From the NCBI GenBank assembly GCA_001464115.1, contig LNES01000003.1, positions 704,943 to 768,942 of the forward strand: a stretch of DNA of 64,000 nucleotides, read 5' to 3'. This DNA is from Chlamydiae bacterium Ga0074140. GTDB taxonomy: Bacteria > Chlamydiota > Chlamydiia > Chlamydiales > Rhabdochlamydiaceae. The notes under the pieces were generated by a model. The model did not search any database and had not been told where the DNA came from. It saw only the letters and a program-made list of their open reading frames with translations. Shown here in pieces: positions 1 through 8,214 of this stretch (position 1 is the first letter of the stretch; every line of letters starts with the position of its first letter). A program made the translations under genes and the position numbers.

Positions 1-337
1 CGAGTGTGGTTGCAACGAATGAGAGGATAACTGGGTACCATGCGACGTTATGCACCCACTGCATCCAGATACTTAAAAAGCCCCATCGATCGCCGAGAGC
101 CTCGCGTACCCAGATATAAATCCCGCCGTTTTTGGGCCATCCTGTTGCGAGTTCAGCGGAGACCAGCGCGCAAGGAATCAGAAAAAAAAGAGCGACCGCG
201 ACAAAGAAGAAGATGATACTCAGGCCATATTCAGCAACAAGTGGAAGGTTCCGCAGGCTCGCCATGATCGAGACGTTGAACATCGCAAGAACAAAGACGG
301 AGATTACGCGGCGCTTTCTGTTCTCGTTTGTGTGCAC
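1..337 (-). CDS. Amino acid permease (APC family), N-terminal part
   Basis: The reverse strand reads open from a GTG at 337 to the window edge, so only about 112 N-terminal residues are visible. A clear Shine-Dalgarno (AAAGGAGA) lies just upstream of the GTG. The protein starts HTNENRKRRVISVFVLAMFN, then has hydrophobic segments, and contains ELATGWPKNGGIYIWVREAL, which matches the start of APC-superfamily permeases of the glutamate/GABA antiporter or YjeM type. It would sit in the inner membrane and import or exchange amino acids, a common need of intracellular bacteria. Substrate cannot be told from this fragment. The rest of the gene lies outside the window. Confidence 0.8.
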   Translation of the reverse strand, partial: MHTNENRKRRVISVFVLAMFNVSIMASLRNLPLVAEYGLSIIFFFVAVALFFLIPCALVSAELATGWPKNGGIYIWVREALGDRWGFLSIWMQWVHNVAWYPVILSFVATTL

Positions 338-410
338 AGGAATCTCCTTTCCGTTTCAAATGTCGTATGCTTTTGTAATCGAGATCGACAAAAAATGCTG
401 CAACTATTTT

Positions 411-519
411 TGAGCGCAGAAGCGCTCCTTGGAGTGCGGCACTTCGCGCCGCCTTATGTGAACAAACCCAAGGCGGCGCAGAGCGCCGCACTCCAAAGAG
501 CTCGCCTTACGCTCGCTCA
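411..519. repeat. ~109 bp palindromic repeat, copy 1
   Basis: The two halves are imperfect inverted copies: the left half runs through GGAGTGCGGC and GCGCCGCCTT, and the right half through AAGGCGGCGC and GCCGCACTCC, with outer ends TGAGCG / CGCTCA. A second copy, near-identical in layout, lies at 60769-60876. It fills most of the 338-730 gap upstream of the permease gene; the rest of that gap is AT-rich and probably holds the promoter of the small basic protein at 731. No coding content is evident. A mobile palindromic or REP-like element is the likely nature. Confidence 0.7.
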
Positions 520-730
520 AATCGCAGGAGATTGTTTTGGAAGGTTTTTTGTTTTCTAAATCTTTCTGTTTTTAATGCGAAGATTTTGAATTCAAAAATG
601 AGAAAAATTCTAACTGAATTTTATTTGTAAATAAAAAATATTTTAATTTAAATCGGGAATTTGTATATTGAGAATTGTGAGACGGAAAAGAGAGAAACAC
701 CCTCTCACCATGAAACAAGGAGAAAAAGTC

Positions 731-838
731 ATGGCAAAACGAAAAACATCTAGAAAGACAGCTCGCAAAAGTGCAAAAAAACGCACTTCAGCTCGTCGCA
801 AAACGTCTTCTCGCAGAAAAGCGGGCGCACGTCGATAA
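731..838 (+). CDS. Small Lys/Arg-rich histone-tail-like protein (35 aa)
   Basis: A 35-residue open frame begins with ATG preceded by AAGGAG at a good distance. The product is almost wholly Lys, Arg, Ser, Thr and Ala (MAKRKTSRKTARKSAKKRTS and on to AGARR), with repeated (K/R)(K/R)TS/A units. That composition resembles the basic tails of chlamydial histone-like proteins Hc1/Hc2 and should bind nucleic acid. The ORF has its own AT-rich upstream region and a strong terminator right after it, which argues that it is a real transcription unit. A role in DNA compaction is inferred from composition only; a ribosome-associated role is also possible. Confidence 0.7.
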   Translation: MAKRKTSRKTARKSAKKRTSARRKTSSRRKAGARR

Positions 839-893
839 GCTACTGACCCTGAAGGTTTAGACGCTAGTCTAAATCCCTGTGATCTGAAAGTGT

Positions 894-925
894 CGAGCAA
901 GCTTCAGGGCTTGCTCGATTTTTTT
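894..925 (+). terminator. Rho-independent terminator after the small basic protein gene
   Basis: A perfect 9-bp stem (CGAGCAAGC / GCTTGCTCG, 894-902 and 909-917) with a 6-base loop is followed by ATTTTTTT. It ends the transcript of the 731-838 gene and overlaps by a few bases the stop end of the convergent gene at 924. Confidence 0.85.
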
Positions 926-1361
926 ATTGGGTATTCTTGGCATCAACTTCAAACATAGCAAGGTCCCATTCTGCCGTACACATGTCGTTGTCAAATGTCG
1001 TAGGGTCGGTAATGTTAGTTACCACACCCGTAATCCAGCTATTGAGATTCTCAAAGCGAACAAAAAGATCATTATATCCTGCCTTTGAAAGTTCACCATT
1101 CCAGTTTAAGTTGTTCAGGTCGCCTTCAACCAAGTTGGATTGAGCAGTTAGCATGTCTAGGTAATCTTGTTTCGAGTGCTGTTTGAACGAAGGGTCGCTC
1201 CTAATTTGCTGAAGAAGCTGATCATAAGCTGCAAGATCCGCAAGAAACTTCTGAGCATCAGGCGTGTTTGGATCGATCCCCAAGTTTTGTAAAATGCTTG
1301 GATCAACAGCTGGGCTCTGTAAAATACTAGGAGCTGCAGTAGAGATCGAATTAACGTTCAT
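924..1361 (-). CDS. Hypothetical protein, 145 aa
   Basis: Not recognised. The product has no membrane segment or signal peptide. It begins MNVNSISTAAPSILQSPAVD, a Ser/Ala/Pro-rich stretch, then has two short similar motifs (DPSILQNLGIDPN, then a helix-rich segment with LLQQIRSDPSFKQ). The C-terminal half is acidic and contains several Asn and Trp residues. An AT-rich gap of about 100 bp follows upstream (1362-1470), fitting its own promoter. The polar N-terminus and stand-alone setting resemble chlamydial secreted proteins, but that is only a guess. Confidence 0.6.
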   Translation of the reverse strand: MNVNSISTAAPSILQSPAVDPSILQNLGIDPNTPDAQKFLADLAAYDQLLQQIRSDPSFKQHSKQDYLDMLTAQSNLVEGDLNNLNWNGELSKAGYNDLFVRFENLNSWITGVVTNITDPTTFDNDMCTAEWDLAMFEVDAKNTQ

Positions 1362-1470
1362 AAAACCTCTTTGTTTTATTAAATCCTATTAGTTCAATTA
1401 TTATTATAATATAAAGAAATTATTGTGACAATAATAATTTTAAATTCGTAAAAAATTGAATTTTAGAGGC

Positions 1471-2061
1471 TTAGTGAAACTTTCCTTCGAAGATGATGGT
1501 ATTCAAAGGCTTACGGTCGCTAGGGAACTCCTTCTCCTGAATTTCTGGGGGAAGGCTCTCCTTTGGAGCTCTTTTACCGATAGCTGCCATCGCCTCAACC
1601 TGGTACTCATCGGGGATCTGTAGGTCTTTTCTGGCCTTTTCATAGTCAAATCCCTGCATACCATGTACCACGTAACCACGGCTAGAGCCCTCTAGGGCCA
1701 GGCTCATCCAGGCAGATCCGGTATCGTAACTATGCGTTACAGAGGGTTTATTGTTCTTTTCAAAGACTTTGTGCGAAATCACCACGAGCAAAACAGATGC
1801 ATTTTTCGTCCACTGCTTGTTAACATCGACCATGAGGTTATAAAAGAGATCCCAGTTGGGGGTATTGCGCTTGGCATAGAGAAAACGCCAGGGTTGTCCG
1901 TTATACGAAGAGGGTGCCCAGCGCGCCGCTTCGAAAAGGGGCATGAGCTCAGCATCACTCATCTCTTCACCCGTCATTGCTCTTGGAGACCAGCGGTTGT
2001 GGATAATGGGGTTGATCGGGTATCCAGGCTTACGGTGTGTTTGGATTTCTGGAGAGAGCAT
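1471..2061 (-). CDS. Nitroreductase family protein
   Basis: The 196-residue product has the nitroreductase pattern: NRWSPRAMTGEEMSDAELMP near the N-terminus, the FMN-contacting stretch ARWAPSSYNGQPWRF around residues 46-60, a central DTGSAWMSLALEGSSRGY helix and a closing IGKRAPKESLP. Such enzymes are FMN-dependent, NAD(P)H-using cytosolic oxidoreductases acting on nitro compounds or quinones. Length and motif order are normal for the family. It is monocistronic as far as can be seen, divergent from the phosphatase gene at 2111 with only 49 bp between them. Natural substrate unknown. Confidence 0.88.
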   Translation of the reverse strand: MLSPEIQTHRKPGYPINPIIHNRWSPRAMTGEEMSDAELMPLFEAARWAPSSYNGQPWRFLYAKRNTPNWDLFYNLMVDVNKQWTKNASVLLVVISHKVFEKNNKPSVTHSYDTGSAWMSLALEGSSRGYVVHGMQGFDYEKARKDLQIPDEYQVEAMAAIGKRAPKESLPPEIQEKEFPSDRKPLNTIIFEGKFH

Positions 2062-2110
2062 CTGGCCTCCTAGGTTTATATTCTAAAAGTTATAACAGGA
2101 TTTTTGTGGG

Positions 2111-2746
2111 ATGAAAGAAAAAAAGTTTGCAACGCTATACATCGTCAGACATGGGCAGACTGATTGGAATGCTGAGGGCAGAATCCAAGGTTCTACAGAT
2201 AGACCTTTAGACGAGATTGGGCACTCTCAAGCAAAGGCCGTAGGAGAAGAGCTCTCAAAGATACAAGCGGCGGCCGTCTATTCTTCGCCGCTTCTGCGCG
2301 CAAGGCAGACCGCGCAGGCTATAGCCGCGTTTCAAGGGCATGAGATTCAGCTGGAAAAAGGGCTTCGCGAGGCCTCTTATGGCTCAGTGGAGGGCATTAC
2401 GGTGATGGAGTTTCGAGAGCGATTTAAAGAGGCGATCAGCGAGAAGCTAAAGCTTCCACTTCCTCACCAGTGGAAATACAAGTTTGCGCCTGATGCAGAG
2501 AGTTGCGAAGAGATTACAGCACGTGCCATGCCTTCGCTACATAGCATAGCCAAAAAGCATGTCGATCAATCGGTGATTATCGTTTCGCACGGCTACGTTT
2601 TGCGAGCGCTGGTTTCCTTTCTCGCAGAAATACCCGATGAAACGGTGCGCGTACCGAATTGTAGTGTAGTTGTTCTGGAGGGTAATGAGACGACTCTTCG
2701 TCTTATCACTTATGGTGCAGGAGAGGGGCCCACTATTCGATCGTAA
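2111..2746 (+). CDS. Histidine phosphatase (phosphoglycerate-mutase-like)
   Basis: The protein opens with LYIVRHGQTDWNAEGRIQG, the RHG phosphohistidine signature of the histidine phosphatase clan, and keeps the second catalytic His in VIIVSHGYVLRAL and the acid in LREASYGSVEG. At 211 residues it fits cofactor-dependent PGM-like phosphatases (GpmB/CobC type). The true substrate is uncertain: 3-phosphoglycerate mutase activity or broad phosphatase activity are both possible. Its 3' end overlaps the oppositely directed gene at 2710 by 37 bp. Confidence 0.88.
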   Translation: MKEKKFATLYIVRHGQTDWNAEGRIQGSTDRPLDEIGHSQAKAVGEELSKIQAAAVYSSPLLRARQTAQAIAAFQGHEIQLEKGLREASYGSVEGITVMEFRERFKEAISEKLKLPLPHQWKYKFAPDAESCEEITARAMPSLHSIAKKHVDQSVIIVSHGYVLRALVSFLAEIPDETVRVPNCSVVVLEGNETTLRLITYGAGEGPTIRS

Positions 2747-3753
2747 AGCCAGCCGAGGGGAGGGAAAGCTTTTCCTGCGGAGAAGCCCCAGCCTTGTTCA
2801 TCGAGAGCTCCCTTTGCGTAGAAGTAGTTCGCCGTTGCAAAGACTCCACCGATCGTCATGAGAGCAAGTGGGATGCCTGCGGGGCCAGCGAGCAGACTCA
2901 AAACAAAGCTCGCGGCGCAGAGGATAATTGCTGCTAATCCAACAACGTGAATGAGCAGCTTCTTTTTTGCCTGAGTATCAATTGTGCTTAAGAGGGTTCG
3001 TGCCTGTTCCAGAGCCATTTGACGATCCGCTTCTGTTGTCTCAGGATTGCGCAGTGTTTGCAAAATGGGTCCGAGCTCAGCTCTCACATCCGCTCCAAAT
3101 CGTGGAGTGATGCGTCTATCTAACGTTGCGCATTTTACCGCCATAGCCATTCTTTCTCGCTGAGCATGATCTGCGATGTGTCTAAATCGGCTCCTCTCCG
3201 CATCGTTAACGGTAAGATAGGTCGCTTCAAAATATGCAAGCTTTCGCATCACCAGATCATCATTATCGCTTCTTAATCCAGTACGATAGATAAGCTCTGC
3301 GGAGCGATAGGTGCAGATCGCCTCGTAAATTCCCTCGACAAGGCAAAGCCCTAAGCCCAACACAATTGTCGGAAATCCTAACACAACAACGAGGGGTTCT
3401 AGAGATTTTGCTGCAGTTTCATGAAGAAAAAATGCGAGTCGTACGATGGCGGAAAAGGCCATCGAAAGGGCATGTAAAATTGTGATCGGAGCGCCGATGA
3501 GCTTCAAGCGCGCATCGAATTGACCCTCTTTATCACCTGCTGCTTTTGCGCGTACAAGCTCCCATGCGCTCGTAAAAAGAGAGACTGGACCCCAAAATAG
3601 GTTTGTAATAGAAGGCGTATAGGTCCCGTCCCACTCTTTGACGCGAGGAGGAGGGGGTACGCTAGGTAGACATTGCACAGGTACCTGTTGGATCCCTGGT
3701 GAAAAGTCGCCCTCAATCGGAACCAGTCGCATTACTAAAGGTTGTATAGTCAT
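2710..3753 (-). CDS. Hypothetical membrane protein
   Basis: Not recognised by family. The product of about 347 residues has a Pro-rich N-terminus (LPSVPPPPRVKEW), hydrophobic segments around residues 100-155 (including VVVLGFPTIVLGLGLCLVEG) and a pair near residues 270-325 (VGLAAIILCAASFVLSLLAG), with a charged helical part between. Paired hydrophobic hairpins recall chlamydial inclusion-membrane proteins. I chose the internal ATG at 3753 because the longer GTG frame to 3795 is AT-rich and resembles promoter DNA. It is convergent with, and overlaps, the histidine phosphatase. Confidence 0.6.
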   Translation of the reverse strand: MTIQPLVMRLVPIEGDFSPGIQQVPVQCLPSVPPPPRVKEWDGTYTPSITNLFWGPVSLFTSAWELVRAKAAGDKEGQFDARLKLIGAPITILHALSMAFSAIVRLAFFLHETAAKSLEPLVVVLGFPTIVLGLGLCLVEGIYEAICTYRSAELIYRTGLRSDNDDLVMRKLAYFEATYLTVNDAERSRFRHIADHAQRERMAMAVKCATLDRRITPRFGADVRAELGPILQTLRNPETTEADRQMALEQARTLLSTIDTQAKKKLLIHVVGLAAIILCAASFVLSLLAGPAGIPLALMTIGGVFATANYFYAKGALDEQGWGFSAGKAFPPLGWLYDRIVGPSPAP

Positions 3754-3909
3754 AAAATTTTTAATATCTGCATATATTTTAATATTTATTCGCACATTAA
3801 AACAATAATATTAATTAATTTAATCCATCCCATGGAGTCAGATGTAAATAAATAATTTTAATTTAACGCAATAGGTGTAGTTTGATAGGTTTAAAAAAAC
3901 GAGGCAATC

Positions 3910-4596
3910 ATGATTAAAGCAATCTTCCTTATTCTCTTTCTCGCTGGTACTATGGCACTTACGTCTGAAGAGAAGGCTCTTGCCGCACAGACGGTAGATT
4001 ACCAAGCGAAGGACTACTCTAGGCTTCTGGGGATGCCGGGTTTTTCAGATTCTCTCCTAAAAATGCACTTTCAGCTTTACCAAGGGTATGTCAAAAACAC
4101 GAACCTTCTTCTTACCCAGCTGAATGAGATGTCGTTAAATGGCAAAACAAGTAGTTACGAGTGGGGGGCTCTCAAACGTCGCTTAGGTTGGGAGTTTGAT
4201 GGAATGCGGCTCCACGAGCTCTATTTTGACAACTTGGGTGAATCAGGTGCACTAGATAAAACATCTCCTCTTTATGCGCGGATTTTAAAGGATTTTGGCT
4301 CGTTCGAACGATGGAAGAAGGACTTTATTGCTACGGGTGCAATCCGGGGAATTGGCTGGGCAGTGCTCTATTTAGACCCTGTTTCTGGTAGGTTGATTAA
4401 CACCTGGATCAACGAGCATGATTTAGGTCATTTAGCGGGTGGAATTCCGCTTCTCGTCATGGATGTTTTCGAGCATGCGTATATCACCCAATGGGGCCTT
4501 GATCGCGCAAAATATATCGATGCCTTCTTCGAAAATATCCGCTGGTCCGAAGTAGAAAGACGTTGGGCAGAGGCACAAAAAAAGAAAACCTCATAA
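3910..4596 (+). CDS. Exported Fe/Mn superoxide dismutase
   Basis: Converts superoxide to peroxide and oxygen. After a hydrophobic N-terminus (IKAIFLILFLAGTMA) that looks like a signal peptide, the protein follows the Fe/Mn-SOD plan: metal His in MHFQLYQGYVKN, the second in RLHELYFDNLGESG, and the C-terminal DVFEHAYITQWGLDRAKYI, where Asp and His would be the other ligands. The usual DVWEHAY has Phe in place of Trp. GAIRGIGWAVLYLDP is also typical. The predicted export means it would act in the periplasm or beyond, against host oxidants. SD-like GAGG precedes the ATG. Confidence 0.88.
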   Translation: MIKAIFLILFLAGTMALTSEEKALAAQTVDYQAKDYSRLLGMPGFSDSLLKMHFQLYQGYVKNTNLLLTQLNEMSLNGKTSSYEWGALKRRLGWEFDGMRLHELYFDNLGESGALDKTSPLYARILKDFGSFERWKKDFIATGAIRGIGWAVLYLDPVSGRLINTWINEHDLGHLAGGIPLLVMDVFEHAYITQWGLDRAKYIDAFFENIRWSEVERRWAEAQKKKTS

Positions 4597-4599
4597 ATC

Positions 4600-4920
4600 T
4601 TAACGTTTTCTTCTGAGCTGCATCACGAGGATGATTAGCGTCGCAAGGCTCAGCAGCATGAAGAGACCGCTAGGAAAAAAACGCATCGTCTGCACGAATC
4701 TGTAGGTAAAAAAAGCATCTAGAAGAAGCACGAGGCTGATAGAAATCCAAACAGAAGCTCTCTTTTTCTTATAGAGAGCTAAAGCAGCTCCTAGAAGAAG
4801 CAGGCCAAATCCACAGCCGATGATGAGGGACAGGAGGCTTTTAGCCTGCGTATAGCCCATGATTCCTCCTAGGAAGATCAAAAGTCCATACACCATGAGA
4901 ATTACAGCAGATCTAGTCAT
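4600..4920 (-). CDS. TMEM14-like small membrane protein
   Basis: A 106-residue protein with four hydrophobic segments and a short basic tail (MQLRRKR). The start (MVYGLLIFLGGIMGYTQAKS) followed by SLLSLIIGCGFGLLLLGAAL fits the Tmemb_14/UPF0136 family, known in mitochondria and in chlamydiae and cyanobacteria. Function in bacteria is unknown; the eukaryotic relatives are implicated in fatty-acid or haem-precursor movement. Its stop lies 3 bp from that of the superoxide dismutase gene, which runs the other way. Confidence 0.7.
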   Translation of the reverse strand: MTRSAVILMVYGLLIFLGGIMGYTQAKSLLSLIIGCGFGLLLLGAALALYKKKRASVWISISLVLLLDAFFTYRFVQTMRFFPSGLFMLLSLATLIILVMQLRRKR

Positions 4921-5007
4921 AAGAACCCCATCCTAAGTTGTTTATATTCAATTGACAGATAATAAATTTTCCTGTATATTTTTGACACTGTTTAAATTAA
5001 TAATTTT

Positions 5008-5601
5008 ATGATTTTTAAGCCGGCAAGACGCATTTATGACTGGGCTGCCAAGAAGGCCTCCTCTACCCGAGCTCCGCTCTGGTTAGGAGTTGTGTTTCTT
5101 CTCGAGCTCGTTCTTTTCATACCTTTCGATGCGCTTCTCATGCTCTTTTGCATGGAGAACCCTCAGCGGCGTTACTTATACGCATTTGTGGCTTCAGTTG
5201 CTTCCGTGATTACAGGGGTTATCGGTTATCTGGTCGGGGATCTTTTGTGGGACACTGTTGGGCCTTTCATTACTTCGCATCTGATCTCACAACAGTTCTT
5301 CGATAAACTCGTAAACCATTACACCCACTATCAGCATTGGGCAGTTTTCTTTGGAAGTCTTCTACCCGTGCCTTTCAAAGCTGTTACGATTTCAGCCGGC
5401 TTTTGCCAGCTCAACCTCACCTCGTTCGCGCTCTTTGTCTTTTTCGCGAGATCTCTTCGCTTTTTCTTTATCGCAGAGGTTATGAATCGCTGGGGCGCTA
5501 AACTCAAGCCTTTCATCGACAGAAACTTCAACCGCATTGTGCTAGCAATTGGCGCAAAAGTGGCGATCGCCTTTACCTTTTTCTGGGTCATAGGTCAGTG
5601 A
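5008..5601 (+). CDS. DedA/YqaA-like membrane protein (VTT domain)
   Basis: The 197-residue protein carries several membrane segments and the pattern of the DedA/SNARE-associated family: an early FIPFDALLMLFCMENP, a glycine-rich GVIGYLVGDLLW and FFGSLLPVPFKAVTISAGF, where Pro and small residues in a re-entrant loop are typical. Relatives are linked to lipid carrier flipping and membrane homeostasis. The gene is joined to tsaC downstream by a GTG/TGA overlap, so the two are probably one transcript. No clear Shine-Dalgarno sequence precedes the ATG, which follows AT-rich DNA. Confidence 0.8.
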   Translation: MIFKPARRIYDWAAKKASSTRAPLWLGVVFLLELVLFIPFDALLMLFCMENPQRRYLYAFVASVASVITGVIGYLVGDLLWDTVGPFITSHLISQQFFDKLVNHYTHYQHWAVFFGSLLPVPFKAVTISAGFCQLNLTSFALFVFFARSLRFFFIAEVMNRWGAKLKPFIDRNFNRIVLAIGAKVAIAFTFFWVIGQ

Positions 5602-6551
5602 AGACTCTTCTTCTTTCTCCTGATGATATTGACATCGCGGCTAAACTCCTGAAAACAGGGGAGCTCGTTGCCTTTCCTACAGAAACAGTTTATGGATTGG
5701 GAGCGGTGATTTCTAATGCAGGCGCCATTGCGAAGATCTTCTCCACCAAGGGACGTCCTCAAAACAATCCGCTTATCGTTCATATTGCGAGTTTGGATGA
5801 GGTTGACGACCTTGCGATTGAAATCCCTCCCGTATTTTACACACTCGCCAAGGCCTACTGGCCAGGCCCACTCACTCTAATTTTACAGCGGAAGCCCTCG
5901 GTCTCCTCCGGTGTATCCGCTGAACTCGACACCATTGCCCTCCGAATGCCGCGGCATCCGCTGGCAAGAGCTCTCATCGAGAAGGTAGGGGAGCCCCTCG
6001 CCGCACCCTCTGCCAATCTCTCAGGAAAACCCAGTTCAACATCTGCCCAGCACGTTTGCGAGGATTTTGAAGGAAAGATCGCCGCAATCCTCGATGGAGG
6101 TATTTGCGAGGGGGGAATCGAATCGACCGTTATTAGCCTAGTTTTCGGAGAGAAGCCCCTTCTTCTGCGTCCTGGATCCATCACGAAAGAAGAGATCGAG
6201 AAGGTGTTGGGGAGCGCAATTGAGGTCCACGCGCCAAAAAAAGGGGAGAGGCCCTTATCCCCGGGTATGGCGTATAGGCACTATGCCCCGAAGGCGCCTA
6301 TCAAACTCTTCGAAGTGGAAAAAGAGCTCCTGATGCACCTAAGAACAGCCTATTCGAAAAAACGAATGATTCTCTCTAACAGAGAGATTCCTGGCCATAA
6401 AACTTGGGCTTTGAGTCAAAAGACGTTGTATGCCCTTCTGCGCCAAAGCGATCGAGAGGGGTGCGAAGAGGTTCTTATTCTAATTGATGAAGAGCTCCAG
6501 CATGATAGGGCTCTCACGAATAGGGTTTTCAGGGCCAGTTCTTCAAATTAA
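5598..6551 (+). CDS. tsaC: L-threonylcarbamoyladenylate synthase (Sua5/YwlC type)
   Basis: Makes threonylcarbamoyl-AMP for the t6A37 modification of ANN-decoding tRNAs. The YrdC domain covers residues 1 to about 210: GELVAFPTETVYGLGAVISN, KGRPQNNPLIVHI, WPGPLTLIL, ALRMPRHPLARALIEKVGEP and APSANLSGKPSSTSA are all hallmark stretches. A C-terminal Sua5-like extension of about 100 residues follows a linker with SPGMAYRHYAPKAP, so this is the long Sua5 form rather than short TsaC. The GTG start overlaps the stop of the DedA-like gene. Confidence 0.93.
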   Translation: MKTLLLSPDDIDIAAKLLKTGELVAFPTETVYGLGAVISNAGAIAKIFSTKGRPQNNPLIVHIASLDEVDDLAIEIPPVFYTLAKAYWPGPLTLILQRKPSVSSGVSAELDTIALRMPRHPLARALIEKVGEPLAAPSANLSGKPSSTSAQHVCEDFEGKIAAILDGGICEGGIESTVISLVFGEKPLLLRPGSITKEEIEKVLGSAIEVHAPKKGERPLSPGMAYRHYAPKAPIKLFEVEKELLMHLRTAYSKKRMILSNREIPGHKTWALSQKTLYALLRQSDREGCEEVLILIDEELQHDRALTNRVFRASSSN

Positions 6552-6650
6552 ACTAATTTATACGTAGGTTTATTCTTTTTATTATTATCTTGTAATATTT
6601 TTACTATTTAATTTATAATTATAATTCACAACGAAACAAAGGATTTAATT

Positions 6651-7034
6651 ATGACAGACAAAATTGGCAAAACCACAAATCCAGGGATCTACGGCTTTTA
6701 TGCACCTAAGGCCGCTAAACGCTCACTTCAGAGTGATAATTTTTGCTCAGTGGAGATCTTCAAACTGCCTGAAGACAAACAGGCTCAACCTGGCTGTTTA
6801 AGTTGGCTTGCAGGTCTAGTTTCAGGCTTTGTAAAATCGCTCTTCACATGCATTGGATCGATGTTTTCAAAGTCTAGCAAAGTGAATGAGCGTACTCCCT
6901 TAAAAGGGGTTGCATATCTTAGAACATTGAAATTGCAATACCTGCCTAGAGAGGAAAAACCCTCTATGCCTAAGGATCCAATCCTCGCCCAGTATCAGGC
7001 GCGCATTGCTGGCAGCGTAGTTAAAGCAAAGTAA
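6651..7034 (+). CDS. Hypothetical protein, 127 aa
   Basis: Not recognised. It begins MTDKIGKTTNPGIYGFYAPK and has one amphipathic/hydrophobic stretch (CLSWLAGLVSGFVKSLFTCI) in the middle, with basic flanks. An AT-rich leader of about 100 bp and AACAAAGGA before the ATG support a real gene. Layout (short polar start, single hydrophobic patch with Cys, basic C-terminus) resembles the 106-residue protein at 30995. It may be a small secreted or membrane-associated protein. Its end overlaps the stop end of tyrP by 14 bp. Confidence 0.55.
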   Translation: MTDKIGKTTNPGIYGFYAPKAAKRSLQSDNFCSVEIFKLPEDKQAQPGCLSWLAGLVSGFVKSLFTCIGSMFSKSSKVNERTPLKGVAYLRTLKLQYLPREEKPSMPKDPILAQYQARIAGSVVKAK

Positions 7035-8208
7035 TTACAAGTTCGACGAGAACGAAGAGCCCCATTGCGATAAGCAGGGGCTTGCCTCCAGGCAATTGCT
7101 GATGTTTCAGCGAATGTCCCTGTTTATACCTTCCATTCCATACCATCAGAATCGGTAGCGCACCCAGAAGAAGGGCAACGCCGATTCCTCCTGCATAATT
7201 CAGAGCTTGAATGAAGATCGTGGGATCGATAAAGGCGATGATTGTTGGCAGGACAAAGATAATCGCGCAGATTCCTACCTTATACCAGCCGCGGTTTGGC
7301 ACTTTAAGGCCATCGGCGAGGAAGTCGACAAAGGCGATCGCAATCCCAATATAAGAAGTTGTGAGAACAAAGAATGCGAATGCTTGGCCTACGGTGAGGA
7401 GGGCGGGGTTTTTGACAAACTCCTTGAGGGGATAGACGGCATTCTGTCCAAGCGCAAGCGCCTCTTTCAATCCACCCGCTCCTTCAAGAGGAACGATTCC
7501 TAAAATTAAAAACTCCCAAAGAATATAGATCAAAAAGGGGATAGAAGTGCCGAGGATAATCGCTAGGCGCACCTTTTTCACTTCACGGTTCATGTAGGTC
7601 ATGAGCGTGGGAATCAAACTCTGATAGCCAAATGCCGTGAAAACAATTGGAAGAGCACCCCAAGCCTTTCCCCAGTTTGCCGAGGTGAGTAGGGCTCCCT
7701 TCACATGTGGAAGCGAGCTCCCAACGAAGAAGAGATAGGTTAGTACGGCACCGATCATTAACAAGATGTTTAGTCGATCAACCCATCCTGTTCCCAAATA
7801 GACCACAGGGGAGAAGATCAGAAGATAGAGCAGGATGCTGCTCCAAGATCCAAAGATGTTCCCGGTGAGTTGTTGCAGCACGCTGCCGCCACCCGCCAAA
7901 TGGGCCACCATAAGCGAGAAAAATAGAAACAAATAGAGAGCCCAGCAGGCGATTTTCCCTGTGCGTCCGAGGAGGTGGTGAGAGAGGGTGATGAGATTCG
8001 CATCTTTGGGCATCCAGATGCACGCTTCGAGGATTAGGAGTCCAGTGCCCAACATAAACAGCCAGCAGATGAGATAAATTGCGAGCGAGGGCAAGAAACC
8101 GCCTTCAGCGGTGGCAACGGGAAGCGCAAGCATACCCACACCGAGACTTGTTCCGGTGACAAGAAGCGTTCCGCCGAAGAGATGACCAAATGAGCGTATA
8201 ACTTGCAT
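7021..8208 (-). CDS. tyrP: Aromatic amino acid permease TyrP
   Basis: Imports tyrosine and/or tryptophan across the inner membrane. The 395-residue protein begins GGTLLVTGTSLGVGMLALPV, the signature of the hydroxy/aromatic amino acid permease family (TyrP, Mtr, TnaB), and has about eleven hydrophobic segments, with FGYQSLIPTLMTYMNRE typical of the central part. Chlamydiae are known for tyrP genes. It is the last gene of a probable three-gene leftward operon with the 267-aa protein and the SMR pump (spacing 6 bp and a 4-bp overlap). Confidence 0.92.
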   Translation of the reverse strand: MQVIRSFGHLFGGTLLVTGTSLGVGMLALPVATAEGGFLPSLAIYLICWLFMLGTGLLILEACIWMPKDANLITLSHHLLGRTGKIACWALYLFLFFSLMVAHLAGGGSVLQQLTGNIFGSWSSILLYLLIFSPVVYLGTGWVDRLNILLMIGAVLTYLFFVGSSLPHVKGALLTSANWGKAWGALPIVFTAFGYQSLIPTLMTYMNREVKKVRLAIILGTSIPFLIYILWEFLILGIVPLEGAGGLKEALALGQNAVYPLKEFVKNPALLTVGQAFAFFVLTTSYIGIAIAFVDFLADGLKVPNRGWYKVGICAIIFVLPTIIAFIDPTIFIQALNYAGGIGVALLLGALPILMVWNGRYKQGHSLKHQQLPGGKPLLIAMGLFVLVELVITLL

Positions 8209-8214
8209 AGCGCA

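Noticed and set aside
643-900. Leftward 85-codon frame over the small basic protein gene
   Set aside because: It is the complement of the Lys/Arg-rich gene at 731-838 and its promoter; ribosome site and terminator favour the rightward gene.
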